Assembly: GCA_036346275.1 (NCBI GenBank)
Contig: CM070722.1
Location: 20,483,336 to 20,547,335 of the forward strand
DNA length: 64,000 nucleotides
Origin: Otatea glauca
Taxonomy: Eukaryota > Streptophyta > Magnoliopsida > Poales > Poaceae
Direction of reading: 5' to 3'
Part shown: positions 1 to 10,449 of the stretch, one piece after another
How the letters are laid out: every line of letters begins with the position of its first letter
Numbering within the stretch: position 1 is the first letter of the stretch
The notes under the pieces: generated by a model
The model's input: only the letters and a program-made list of their open reading frames with translations
What the model was told of the DNA's origin: nothing
The model's database searches: none
Made by a program: the position numbers and the translations under genes

Positions 1-90
1 CTATCGCTTCTATAAAAAGAACCGATAGTGATGAGCGTTCATATCACTATCGCTTTTTGAAAAGAACCGATTCTGATGTGCCTCGCTAGG
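1..90. repeat. CACTA subterminal repeats (left side)
   Basis: Short units built on 'aagaaccgatagtgatg', 'tcactatcgc' and 'aaaagaaccgattctgatg' appear in both orientations. The last unit matches the right-end subterminal repeats at 32881-33643. Such units are the transposase-binding region in CACTA elements generally; binding here is inferred. The array continues beyond the left edge. Confidence 0.6.
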
Positions 91-1162
91 TCATATATAG
101 CACTCAAGCTAAACTCTTCTCTGTTGTTGCTCCAGAGGAGATTTCTTCGCCGCCACCCGAGAAAACATCTCATATTGTGTGGTTCAAAGCAATACTTGGG
201 TGAGAAAATTTGAAGTCCTCATGGGTGGGTATTAAGAGGGCAAATTTGAAACCCTATCTTGAGGAGATTCCCCTCTTTTTGCCCTCATTTGCAGTTTTCT
301 TCAAAATGTGAGCAATTCTTTAAACCCCTTCAATTTTGCACTAGGTAATTTCGATATATCGTGAATAAAGTTTAGGTTGCCTTTGGAATTGTGTACGTGC
401 CTTGATTTCACAGTCTTTATTTGATAAGCACACATCTATTTAATTATTATAGTGCTCTCATGTTAATATGGAATTATTGTTGCTATCATGTGATAAATGT
501 TAGAGTTTAGGTTGCGGAACCTACGTCTCCCGTTCGAGGATGCTTATTTACAAATATGCCGAATGAAATGGCATATTTATAAGCGAGCATTCTCGAATTG
601 TCCACGTTTTTTGGACAGTTCGAAGATATGTGGTTGGGCAAGTTTACGATTTGTTGTACAAGCTGCAGAGTAGATTTGATAGCGTCTCCTGGTGTTCTCC
701 ATATGCACACCCTCTTGACCTGTTGTCGAGGCGTGTATATGGAGAAGCGGTGGGGAGATCTTTGCAAATTTTCTTTGAGTTGTACAACGGCTTAGAACTT
801 GCCCGAACCACATATCTCAAATGGGATTAGGACCTAACCTATTTAGAGATTAGGTGTCATCGTTGGTACCCTTGTTTTGTTTCGTTGTAGTAAAAAGATT
901 TGCAAGCTACTGCACTAGCTATATAATTAGATTATTTGATATCATTGTTGATTTTAAAAATTTATGACTCCTATCTAGGGAATTGGAAGCTCTAAACCAG
1001 GGAAGAAGCTAGGTATCGATCGGGAGTACATTTATATATCTTGGAACCTGTCCTCTATTTTGCAAAGGTAATATTAATTGAAATGATGTCTCAATATTTA
1101 AAATAGCTAGCTAGTTGTCGCTCTAGTTTTTCCTTAATTTATTGTGCGAAATTTATTTGTAG
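91..1162. other. Noncoding DNA between CACTA end repeats and tnp2
   Basis: AT-rich sequence with no convincing coding region. Short open frames at 507-830 overlap each other on both strands and resemble no protein I know. The segment just before 1163 ends in a pyrimidine-rich 'tttattttgtag'-like acceptor context ('atttgtag'), so an intron or leader may end there. It plausibly holds the tnp2 promoter and leader, but no TATA box is clear enough to call. Confidence 0.4.
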
Positions 1163-4100
1163 ATGGACCGTAAGGAATGGATGTATCAGAAAAGCCGTGT
1201 GAGTGCTGAATTTCATAGGGGTGTTAAGGAGTTCAAAAAATTGCAGAAATGGACATGGTGAGGAGGGGTTTAAACTTCATATATTGTCCTTGCATTGATT
1301 GCACCAATCTGAGGAGATTTAGCAACTCGGCTCAAATTGAGGACCACGATTCGGCGTGGCCGTGAGGAATTACACATGTTGGATCCATCACGGGAGGCGG
1401 TAGTACCCTTCGGTATGCAGCGAAGACACGGTGGAACCGGATGACGAGTTGCGACTTGATATGTTTGAGGAGGATAATTTGGAGCAAATGTTGCGGGATG
1501 TGGAGGTAATTACGGAAGAGAGTTTGAAAAGTTTAACATCTTGATGGAAGGCGATGCCAAACCGCTGTTCACAAAGTTGCAAAGCGGAATACACCAAGTT
1601 GGATTCGGTCCTTGCATTATTGAAGCGAAGGCAAAACACCGTTGGACGGATACAAGTTTCAATGCACTTCTAGTTCTTCTATCGGATCGCTTGAGGAGAA
1701 GCGAGTTGCCAACAAGCATTTATGAAGCAAAGAAGCTACTATGTCCCATGGGAATGGAAATAGAAAGGATAAATGCATGTCTGAATGATTGCATCTTGTA
1801 CCGTAACGCACATCAGGAGCTGCACGTGTGTCTAGTTTGCGGTGTGCCCCGGTACAAACAAAAGGAGAAGCGTAATGACAAGAAGCGTAAGAGTCGGGGC
1901 AACGACGGTGAAGAGGTCACTAAAGGTGCACCGGCCAAGGTATTGTGGTACTTGCCCATCATTCCCCATCTGGAGCGGTTGTTTGCAAATCCCAGAGAGG
2001 CAAAATTGTTGCGTTGGCATTATGAATCTCGAAAGGAAGATGGCAATCTGAGACACCCTGCTGATTCGGCTCAATGGAGAAACATCGATTGGAAACATGA
2101 GGAGTTTGGTGCCGAAATGAGGAACATAAGATTTGGGTTGAGTACCGACGGAATGAATCTATTTGGTAACATGAGCAGTCGTCACAGCACCTGGCCAGTT
2201 CTGTTGTGTATCTATAACCTCCCTCCTTGGTTGTGTATGAAGCGGAAGTATATCATGATGTCATTACTAATCTTGGGACCCAAATAGCCGGGAAATGATA
2301 TTGATGTGTACCTTGCACTACTGATCGAGGACTTGGTAAAATTGTGGAATGAGGGTGTCGTGGTGTGGGATGCGTACAAAAGTGAGCATTTCACCTTACG
2401 GGCTATGGTATTTTGCATCATAAATGATTTCCCGGCTCTTGGTAATTTGGCGGGTTACAGTACGAAAGGAGCCAAAGCATGCCCTATTTGTGAAGAGGAG
2501 ACTGAGAGTCTATGGCTGCCAAATTCCAAAAAAACTGTGTATATGGGTCACCGTAGGTTTCTACCTCGAAGTCATCGATACCGTAAGATGGATGACAAAT
2601 TTGATGGGAAGAGGAAGTCCGTTCGCACATGACCTATGAGTGGAAGGCAAGTATATTCACGTGTAGAGGATATCGATGTTCAGTACGGAAAGAGCCGTAA
2701 ATCTGTTCGTCTAAGGACAATTTGGAAGAAGAGGTCAATATTTTGGGACTTACCGTACTGGAAGGAGTTAGATGTCCGACATTGTATTGATGTCATGCAT
2801 GTTGAAAAGAATGTCTGCGATAATTTGGTTGGCATCCTGCTGAACATACCTGGGAAGACCAAGGATGGTGTGAATGCTCGTCGTGACATGGCTTACATGG
2901 GAATCAGGCCAAGGCTTGCAGTGATAGAGGAGGATGGAAAAGGTCCGTACATTCCCGCTGCATGCTACACCCTGTCCAAGAAGGAGAAAGAAGATCTTTG
3001 CAAATGTCTCCAAGGTATTAAAGTTCCATCTGGCTACTCCGCAAACATTAAGAAGCTTGTGTCCATGGATGATTTGAAGTTGTTGGGCATGAAGTCCCAC
3101 GACTGCCATGTATTGATGACCCAAATGCTCCCAGTTGCAATCCGAAATATTCTGCCAGAGGATGTCAGGTTGGCAATCACGAAGCTGTGTTTTTTCTTCA
3201 ATGCGATCTCCTGCAAAGTTATTGACCCCGATATGCTAGACAACTTACAGAGTGAGGTGGTGCAGACTCTGTGTCAGCTTGAGATGCATTTCCCACCGTC
3301 GTTCTTCGACGTAATGGTCCACCTTGTTGTTCACCTTGTCAGAGAGATTAAGATATGTGGGCCCGCTTTCCTACGTTACATGTATCTGTTCGAGAGGTAC
3401 ATGGGTATATTAAAGTCCTACGTGAGGAATCGGTCGAAGCCTGAGGGTAGTATTGTTGAAGCTTATGGGACTGAAGAGGTTATTGAGTTCTGTGTAGACT
3501 ATCTAGGTAAAAGACAAGCAATCGGTGTTCCTATATCTCGTCACGAGGGCAGACTTGCCGGTAAAGGAACCATTGGGTCCAAACTAATGAGTCCGAGGTT
3601 TGATATGTATTGCAAAGCGCATTTGTGATCTTGCGAGCAGCGACGAAGTTCGTCCATACATCGAGCGACATAAGTTGATATTACGGAAGAGAATCCACAA
3701 ATGGATGACCTCTCCATCGCACAAGAACACAACGATCGATTCCTCACATGGTTCAAAGAAAAGCGGAGGTCTCCTTTAGTGAGAGCGTAAAATGGTTGGT
3801 GACGGACCAAGATTTAATGTCTGAGACATGGCGGGGATACGATATTAATAGTTACATCTTTTACTTTGAGAGTCAAGATGCCAAAGTACTTGTCCAAAAG
3901 CAGTGGTGTGTGCATAAATGCTTTCTCGATTATTATCACTCGAAAAGAGTCTCTCCAACCACAATGAACTCCTACTATGGGTTGATCGAAGAAATTTGGG
4001 AGCTCGATTACGGAATATACTAAGTTCCATTGTTCCGATGTAAGTGGGTAGGACTTCCATATGGAGTGAAGGTCGACAAGAGAGGCTTTACTATTGTGGA

Positions 4101-4377
4101 TCTCAGCAGACTCGCCTACAAAGATGACCCATTCGTCCTTGCGAAGCAAACAACTCAAGTCTTCTACGTGCGTGATCCGGCCAATCCGAGGTTGCACATC
4201 GTTCTTCATGGCAAGAGATGGATCGTAGGAGTTGAAGATGTTGTAGATAAAGAAGAGTATAACCAATTCGATGAGATACCTTCATTTGCAGATGGGGCCT
4301 GTCTTAGCGGGGATGACGACACACATGGAGCCAATTACATGCGAGTAGATCATCATGAAGGGCAGTATTGTAAATAA
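1163..4377 (+). pseudogene. CACTA TNP2-type transposase, broken by stops and frameshifts
   Basis: The TNP2 protein catalyses CACTA transposition in the nucleus. Domains appear in order. An N-terminal transposase-associated domain has start MDRKEWMYQ at 1163 and a Cys motif 'YCPCIDCTNL' near 1280-1310. The TNP2 catalytic region spans 1541-3000 ('HCIDVMHVEKNV', 'LLNIPGKTKDG'). A DUF4218-like part spans about 3070-3500 ('MTQMLPVAIRNILP', 'RYMGILKSYVRNR'). A DUF4216-like C-terminus spans 3990-4280 ('CKWVGLPYGVK'). The stretch 1541-3628 is one frame except for TAG at 2285-2287 and TGA at 2633-2635; TAG fits a changed CAG and TGA a changed CGA. Indels between 3628 and 3748 shift the frame, and TAA at 4021-4023 interrupts the last part. 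Further disruption lies between 1320 and 1541. The protein family is certain; this copy cannot make full-length protein, so mobilisation would need an intact helper element. Confidence 0.85.
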
Positions 4378-5130
4378 ATGGACTATTATAATGTTTGTTG
4401 TTAATCACATTGTTGTATTATGTATGTGAAATAGTTTACAATGCTCTGAAAGTAAAAATCCATGGTGAATTGCTTGCAAATAGTCGAATCATCATTTATG
4501 GAAATTATCGTGCAATTCCGGAGTAATTTGAAAAAGTTTTGACTTTTCTACGCTTTACGCACAAATTTCTGCAAAATTCCTAATAATTTGAACAATGTAC
4601 GAAAAAGTTATGGCATTTTCTCTCTCTGATAGTTATGGCATTTTCTCTCTCTGATGAAATGATGAAAATTCAGAACTTGCAGATGGGTGATAAAGTTTAT
4701 TATTAGTAAGCAATGCCACAATAAGGAAAGTGTACTGGACCATATATGGAGCTATTGTCCAGCAATTACATATAGTGTAGTCTCGATGCGACGTACAATC
4801 TACATAATTCTGAGACACAGAAATGAGGCTAAACTATATGAAATCATTTTTGGAAATTTTTAAAAAACTTGGACTTCATCTGAAAAAGTTTTGACTTTTC
4901 AACTATTTAAGGAAAATTCATGCCTAGAAAGTGAATTTTGGCATCTTTTTCAATGCTAACTCTCTTTTGCAAAATTCTTTTTTGAAAAGATTTGTAGTAT
5001 CTCAAAGTATATATGTGGAAAATATCAAATAATTCCAACGATATTTGCAAAAGTTTTTCACTCTTTGATCTAATTCTGAAAATTTAGACTTCATGGTTTG
5101 TCTGGAAAGGGGAGAGTACAGCGAACTACA
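4378..5130. other. AT-rich noncoding DNA downstream of tnp2
   Basis: No coding potential seen. Two near-identical 'ctctctgatagttatggcattttc'-like stretches at about 4608-4655 form a short local duplication. The segment probably holds the tnp2 3' end; no poly(A) signal is clear enough to call. Confidence 0.4.
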
Positions 5131-5394
5131 TTTGTGTCGGTTTTTCCTCAGAACCGATAGAGATAACTATGTATCAGTGTCGGTTTTATTTGCAAAAGCG
5201 ATACAGATATTGAATCATGAACGATGTCGGTTTTATTTATAAAAGCGATACGGATATATTGAGATACATCAGTGTCGGTTTTATTTAAAAAAGTGATACG
5301 GATATTGAAACACATCAGTGTCGGTTTTCTTTAAAAAAGTGATACAGATATATTGAGATATATCAGTGTCGGTTTTATTCAAAAAAGCGATACA
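5131..5394. repeat. Tandem array with 'gtgtcggttttattt ... gcgatac' units
   Basis: About six units of 45-50 bp, each with 'tgtcggtttta(t/c)tt', a short A-rich spacer and 'a(g/a)(c/t)gata(c/t)(a/g)gatatt', run from about 5131 until they are cut off at 5394. The layout is that of CACTA subterminal repeats, but the unit differs from those at 1-90 and 32881-33643. It is either the internal end of a separate CACTA element or an intergenic array of the same one. The array stops abruptly at the Tekay-derived sequence. Confidence 0.6.
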
Positions 5395-5529
5395 GAATTC
5401 AATGGAGCAACCATTCGGAAAGTGAAGCAACGTGGGAACGTGAAGAAGATCTGAAGAAGGAGTTCCCTAACCTATTTCTGTAGACAGCCCTGAATCTCGG
5501 GGATGAGATTCCGTTAAGGAGGGGAGGTT
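5395..5529 (+). other. Orphan 3' internal fragment of a Tekay element (chromodomain end and polypurine tract)
   Basis: The sequence matches 13583-13714 of copy A almost base for base, from 'gaattcaatggagc' to the purine tract 'aaggaggggaggtt' just before the LTR. It encodes the end of the integrase chromodomain. It joins CACTA array DNA at 5394/5395, where both sides share a few bases at 'agaattc'. Internal sequence on the outer side of an LTR means the 5530-9085 LTR is, or was, also the 3' LTR of another copy. Confidence 0.8.
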
Positions 5530-8500
5530 TGTAACACCCTAATTTTTGCTCTAATTTAAATTTTGGAGTATTTTTGATTTTTTTTGAATTTTTGGGAATT
5601 TATTTAAGTTCATTTGGATTTATTCAAATAGGAATTTTCTTGAAAACAATTAAATAATGGAAAAGTTTTTGCAAAGTTTTATTGCAAATATTTTAATGGA
5701 ATTCCAAACATCTCAAAGTAATTTCTGGAATTTTTTTGGAATTTTCCTGCTATTTTAAAAGATCCAAATGATTTAATTGAATTTCTAGAATTATTTTAAA
5801 TGTGAAATGATTTAAAAATCGGATGAGCGATAATGGGCGAGCCCATTCTTGTGCGTGTCGCCGCCCAACCGCGCCGAAACCCTAAGCGCCGCCCACCCAA
5901 GTCGTCCGTCCGGATCGAGCGCTGTGGAGTCGCCACGTCGCTGCATCGTGAGCCTTGGATCGTCGTCGCCGCGACGCGAGGATTGCGCCACGTCACTTCG
6001 TCCCCACGAGATCGTCGGAGGCGTGGGTTTGATGGCCGTGATTTCCGGTGTTTCGCGCCGCGTCGAGGCAGCCCTTAAGTCCCGTTGATGGCGTCGTGCG
6101 ACACCTTCACGCCGCGTCTTTTGACTCTCGCACGCACGCCGAGGCCCTCTCTAGCGCTGGCGAGCTCGCCGAAGTTGCGTCTTTGTGCGCCGCGGTTTTT
6201 CGTCGTTTGCCGCGCGGTTTCTCTCGCCGTCGCCAAGGTCACCGGAGTAATCCTTCCGCCAAGCCGCGTCGAGCGAGCCACTTCATCACACCGAGAAGCC
6301 CGTAGCACCGTGGGTGCGTCATCTTCCTCAACTCCGGCACCTTTTCTTCTGCGCCGTCGCCTTCACCGAAAGCCGTCGTCCGTCAGATCTTCATCGCACG
6401 CTTACGGTTCGCCCACGTCACTTTTCTTTGTGTTCTTCTAGAGTAGATCATGCAGTTAGATCTGGATTGAGCGGTAGAGATTAGATCTAGTCTCGTAACT
6501 TGGTTACATCTCGGTAGTTGGATCATCGATTATGCGCGTAGGATTGAGCCACGTCGCGCCATGTATAATAAACTCCCGTAACTGAGCCGTTGGATCGGAT
6601 CGAGCGGTTGAGTTCGGATCTGCTTTTGCCCTAGGATCCGCGCCGTTCAAATTTGAATGTGCGGCGGTGATAGCGCCGCACCTCCAACCAATCGCGTGCG
6701 GCCGCGTGTTTCCGTACCGTTGACCAATCTCGGCCGTTGATTTCAAACGAGTCGTTGCGAATGCGCCGCGTGTCGCGGTGTATCCGAAGCGTCGCCGAGT
6801 CCGCGCGTGCTTTGGTCGTTGGATCCGAGGGGACAGTTCGATGCGTGACGCGTGGCCGTGCGGAAATCGAGGCGTCGCCGAGCCGCGCACGCATAGGATT
6901 TGACCGTCGATTTTAGCGAACAGTCTTGATTTTGCCGCGTGGCTGCACTGTTCTGTGAACCAAGTCCACGGTGGACCAGAGCCGAACCGTGGACCCAGTC
7001 CATAGACCAGAACGACGTGGCAGCCTCTGGGCGTGCCACGTGTCGAGCTGACGTCAGCGATGCCGTCATAAATATTTTTGTATATAAAAATATTTTGACC
7101 AAAATTCTTTTCTGTGCTGACGTCATCATGACGCGGTGCTGACGTCATAAAAGCGAATTTCCAGTATAAAAATAATTCAGAAAAATCGGATTTTCTTAAT
7201 TTCTATATTTTCAGATTTTATTCAAACTTAAAATGACTATAACTTTGGTATTTTAACTCGGATTTGGGTGATTCAAATTTCTAAAAATTCATAAAATTGT
7301 GAGCTATTTAATGGTAAATTTTATTTGAATTTTTGAGGTAATTTAGTCTTTTATATTAGCTATTTATTACATATTTTGTTTGTACGCGTAGACGCAAATT
7401 TGCCGGAAAGTTTTGAGGAAGAATTTGTCGCTCAAGACCAAGTTTCAGAACAAGACCAGCAACTCTTTGAAGGCAAGTGATGCTTTGATCATTTTGATCC
7501 CAGGTTTTTAAAATGTAGTTTATGCTTTGAAACTATGCATGCTTATTTATTTAAAATGAATTTAAATTGATTCGGGATAATGTAGTTAATCAACCCATTT
7601 TGTTATGCCACCTTGAATTATTAATTGTATGCCTAAATCATTGTCACCCTAAGTTTGATTATATTAGTTGGATGTTAATATTGTGCCAACACGGGAGGCT
7701 AGGCAGTGAGTAGATGCTTAGCCTTGCAGCGAATCATGAGTGATCTTTGGAAAAATGCTACAATCTTGATTAAAGACATTGTATGTATTTTGAAAAGTGT
7801 TGTGATGATGCCACATGATGAGATTGAGGTACAATGACTGTGTGGTTCCGTCATCGATGTTGAGTTATTCTTGGCATGTGTTGCACAATAATCAACTGGG
7901 TGGGAAATGATTTAGGCTGGGGCAAGTGGCAAGAGGTGTGTGCACTGGTGGGCTGTGTGGCTTTGGGTTGATGAGTGATGTGAGTCTGTGTGCCACATTG
8001 GGGTGTGTGCCTTTGTTGAGTGTTGGAAGTCTTGCCTTGGTCGATTAAGGACTTCACCTTGCAAGCCTTTGATCCGAGTCACCGTACAACCACATATCGA
8101 TATGGGACAGACCTAGTTGACTAGGGTTACGATATCTTTCCTATGATACCTCGGGGTGACGAGTACGTGGGTGTATCTATATGGGGAGCGCACGTGCTAC
8201 GGCTTGGTGCCCATCCAACGGTGATTGGCGGTCCTATACTTGGCTCTGTGTGAGGAAGTGATAGTGAAGGCAATACTGGGAGAGGTTCTTTAGTTAAGGT
8301 AGAAGTTCTGAAATGCTTTGTTGCGGACAATCACGTGTGGTGGCGGTTTGTATCTTGTGGGTAAAGTGTACAACCTCTGCAGAGTGTCAAACTATTGAAT
8401 AGCCGTGCTCACGGTATTGAGCATTGCTCGGGATTCTGATCAAGGGTAGATTTTCATAAACAAAATGTGGGAAGGGTAGCTGTGTGCCAAGTGTTAAAAT

Positions 8501-9085
8501 GAGCTATTAAGTGTGTGCCGAGAATCTTGAAGAAAAACCATTTGAAGAAATTAGTATTACTTATAACTGTTCCAATGCTTTAATCTAATTAAGATATTGG
8601 TTTAAAATTGCTGTTTGATCTTGGAAGAACCATTTAAGCCAACCCTTTGGAATAAGCTTTGCATGTAGTAATAGCATTGCATTACATGCATTACTTGTTG
8701 AGTGCCTTGTGTACTCACCCCACCTTGCTTATCAACCCCAACATCGTGGAGGAGACTACACCGGTTTGGGAGGAGGAGTACATCGAGGATACGAACAACT
8801 AGGGGCAAGCCCGATCGGTTGCTGTGGCAAGATGAAGGCTTCCACGACCTTTACTTATGTTCATTGCTATTTCTTTACTTTGAATAATGTAAGCCTGTGT
8901 GGTGACTTATCTGTAAGGAGACCATAAGGTCGTACAACTCGATTTATATACATGTTTGCACTATTTATTCTTATATCTTTGTGAATATGCTGTAATGTGC
9001 AGCCTGTGTATGATGTGTGTGCTAAGCGTGATCTGGGTGCACAGAATACACAGAGGGTCCGGATTTGCAGATTCGGGTCCCGACA
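5530..9085 (+). repeat. Tekay A, first LTR (3556 bp)
   Basis: Begins TGTAACACCC at 5530 and ends GGGTCCCGACA at 9085. It aligns along its length with 13715-17273 and, more distantly, with 18730-22391 and 28016-31683. Regions in order: an AT-rich start; a GC-rich block (5830-6420); a bZIP-site cluster with TATA box (7049-7174); an AT-rich stretch; then a conserved GT-rich block ending near 'gagggtccggatttgcag'. Open frames inside are not conserved between LTR copies and I do not call them genes. Confidence 0.85.
7049..7174 (+). promoter_or_regulatory. Probable LTR promoter: three TGACGTCA boxes and TATA box (Tekay A, first LTR)
   Basis: Perfect palindromes TGACGTCA lie at 7049-7056, 7118-7125 and 7140-7147, followed by TATAAAAATA at 7165-7174, 17 bp after the last box. 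TGACGTCA is the C-box/CRE-type core bound by plant bZIP factors. The arrangement recurs in the second LTR. Promoter function is inferred from motif order and spacing. Confidence 0.5.
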
Positions 9086-9251
9086 GTGTGTCGTATGTGT
9101 TGCATTGCCCTTAGGCACTTGTGAGCAACCGTACTGCTTTATATTATATCAATAAAGTGGCTAAATAATTTAAGTTACACCTGTTTCCCCACATGAATTC
9201 TTCTACTTGTCTATGCTTTCTTCTTCTCTTAACCTTGGAAGCTGGCAACAG
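9086..9251 (+). other. Shortened untranslated leader of Tekay A, no primer-binding site
   Basis: Directly after the LTR end CGACA comes 'gtgtgtcgtatgtgttgc', which matches copy B only from about 23442. The 'gaggtggtatcgagc' segment that follows the LTR in copies B and E is absent. About 1050 bp (22392-23441 of copy B) are missing. Without this site tRNA-primed reverse transcription of this copy could not begin. Confidence 0.8.
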
Positions 9252-10420
9252 ATGGTGAGGACTCGTGGAAATGTTGGAGCCAGCGGAAGTGGAGCTAACC
9301 AGGCGGACAACCAGAATGAAGAGCCGATCCCTCAACCGCCGCAGGTCGATATGCAGAACCTGGGAGCCTTCTTGACTGCCCAGACTCAACTTATGAACAC
9401 GATGGTTCAAACCATGCAGCAGATATCCAATCAAGCTGCTGTGAATGTTCAACCTGGGGGTAACCATGGACCACACCCCTACTCCAGGTTGTCGGAGTTT
9501 ATGAGGACTCGTCCACCCACTTTCTCAGGTAACGCCAATCCACTAGAAGCGGACGATTGGTTAAGGACAATTGAAAGGAAGCTGCACATTACCCAGTGTG
9601 TAGGACATGAGAGGGTACTCTATGCCTCTCATCAACTCGAAGGGACTGCCGCAGAATGGTGGGAAAACTTCTGCGCAGCTCATGAGGACCCACAGAGTAT
9701 CACATGGGAGGAATTCATCTCAGCCTTCCGCCAGTACCATGTACCCGAGGGTATCATGGATCTTAAAAAGGAGGAAATCCGGAGCCTCAAGCAAGGCGGC
9801 GGTCGATGGCGATTACGAACAAGTTCACCCAAGCGCACGCTACGCACCGGAGGGCGTGGCTACGGATAAGGCCGGACAATCCCGCTTCATGAAGGGATTG
9901 AATGCGAGGTTGCAGTGGGACCGATCACCACACATTCCACGACTTCCAAGAGCTAGTTAACAAAGCTCTTATCTAGAGGACAAGCGCCGAGAGTTGGATG
10001 ACAAGAGAAGCGCAGAATGGCGCAACAAGGAGGTCGTCGGGGCAAGAGGCGAGGGCGGCACCTCAGCAGTTCATCCGTACCAGCCCGGAGGCAATCATAG
10101 GGCACCACGCCGCAAATCGCCCGATGGGTCGAATGTTCGAGACTCGGCCCGAAGCGTAGCGCAGACTAGAGGAACCTCTCAGCGGTGGGAAAGCGTTGCT
10201 ATCATTGCAATGAAATGGGGCATTTTGCCAACAATCGTCCTAAGAAGGAGGTGTCACCCGGTCCGCTTTAACCTAGGAACACACCGCAAGGACTCCGCGC
10301 CAATCGTGAACCGTGGGGCATCAACAGCAACAACTCCATCCCAAGGAACTGCACGAGGCGAGTCAACCACATTACAAGCGGATGAAGTTGAGCGCCACGG
10401 ACGTTATCTTGGGTAAGTTC
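9252..10420 (+). pseudogene. Tekay A gag (capsid/nucleocapsid), frameshifted
   Basis: Gag forms the particle that packages element RNA. The start is taken at MVRTRGNVG (9252), which is also present in copy B. Residues 85-200 form a retrotransposon gag domain ('RPPTFSGNANPLEADDWL', 'GTAAEWWENF', 'ITWEEFISAFRQYHVP'). After about 9800 the frame is lost several times. The nucleocapsid zinc knuckle is still readable at 10197-10238 (CYHCNEMGH), but its fourth ligand position reads Arg (CGT) rather than Cys. The first 206 codons are open; the rest is decayed or miscalled. Homology is clear; function of this copy is lost as written. Confidence 0.8.
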
Positions 10421-10449
10421 TAGTAAACTCGATTACCACTACCGTTTTA

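Noticed and set aside
507..830. Overlapping open frames on both strands upstream of tnp2
   Set aside because: They overlap antisense to each other, match no family, and an ordinary AT-balanced stretch can give frames of this size.
5796..6441. Several open frames in the GC-rich block of the Tekay A first LTR
   Set aside because: The matching frames in the second LTR (14003-14635) differ in length and phase; Arg/Ser/Pro-rich composition points to GC content, not coding.
6504..7148. 214-codon minus-strand frame in the Tekay A LTR
   Set aside because: Not conserved in the other LTRs and it overlaps the promoter motifs; a composition effect.
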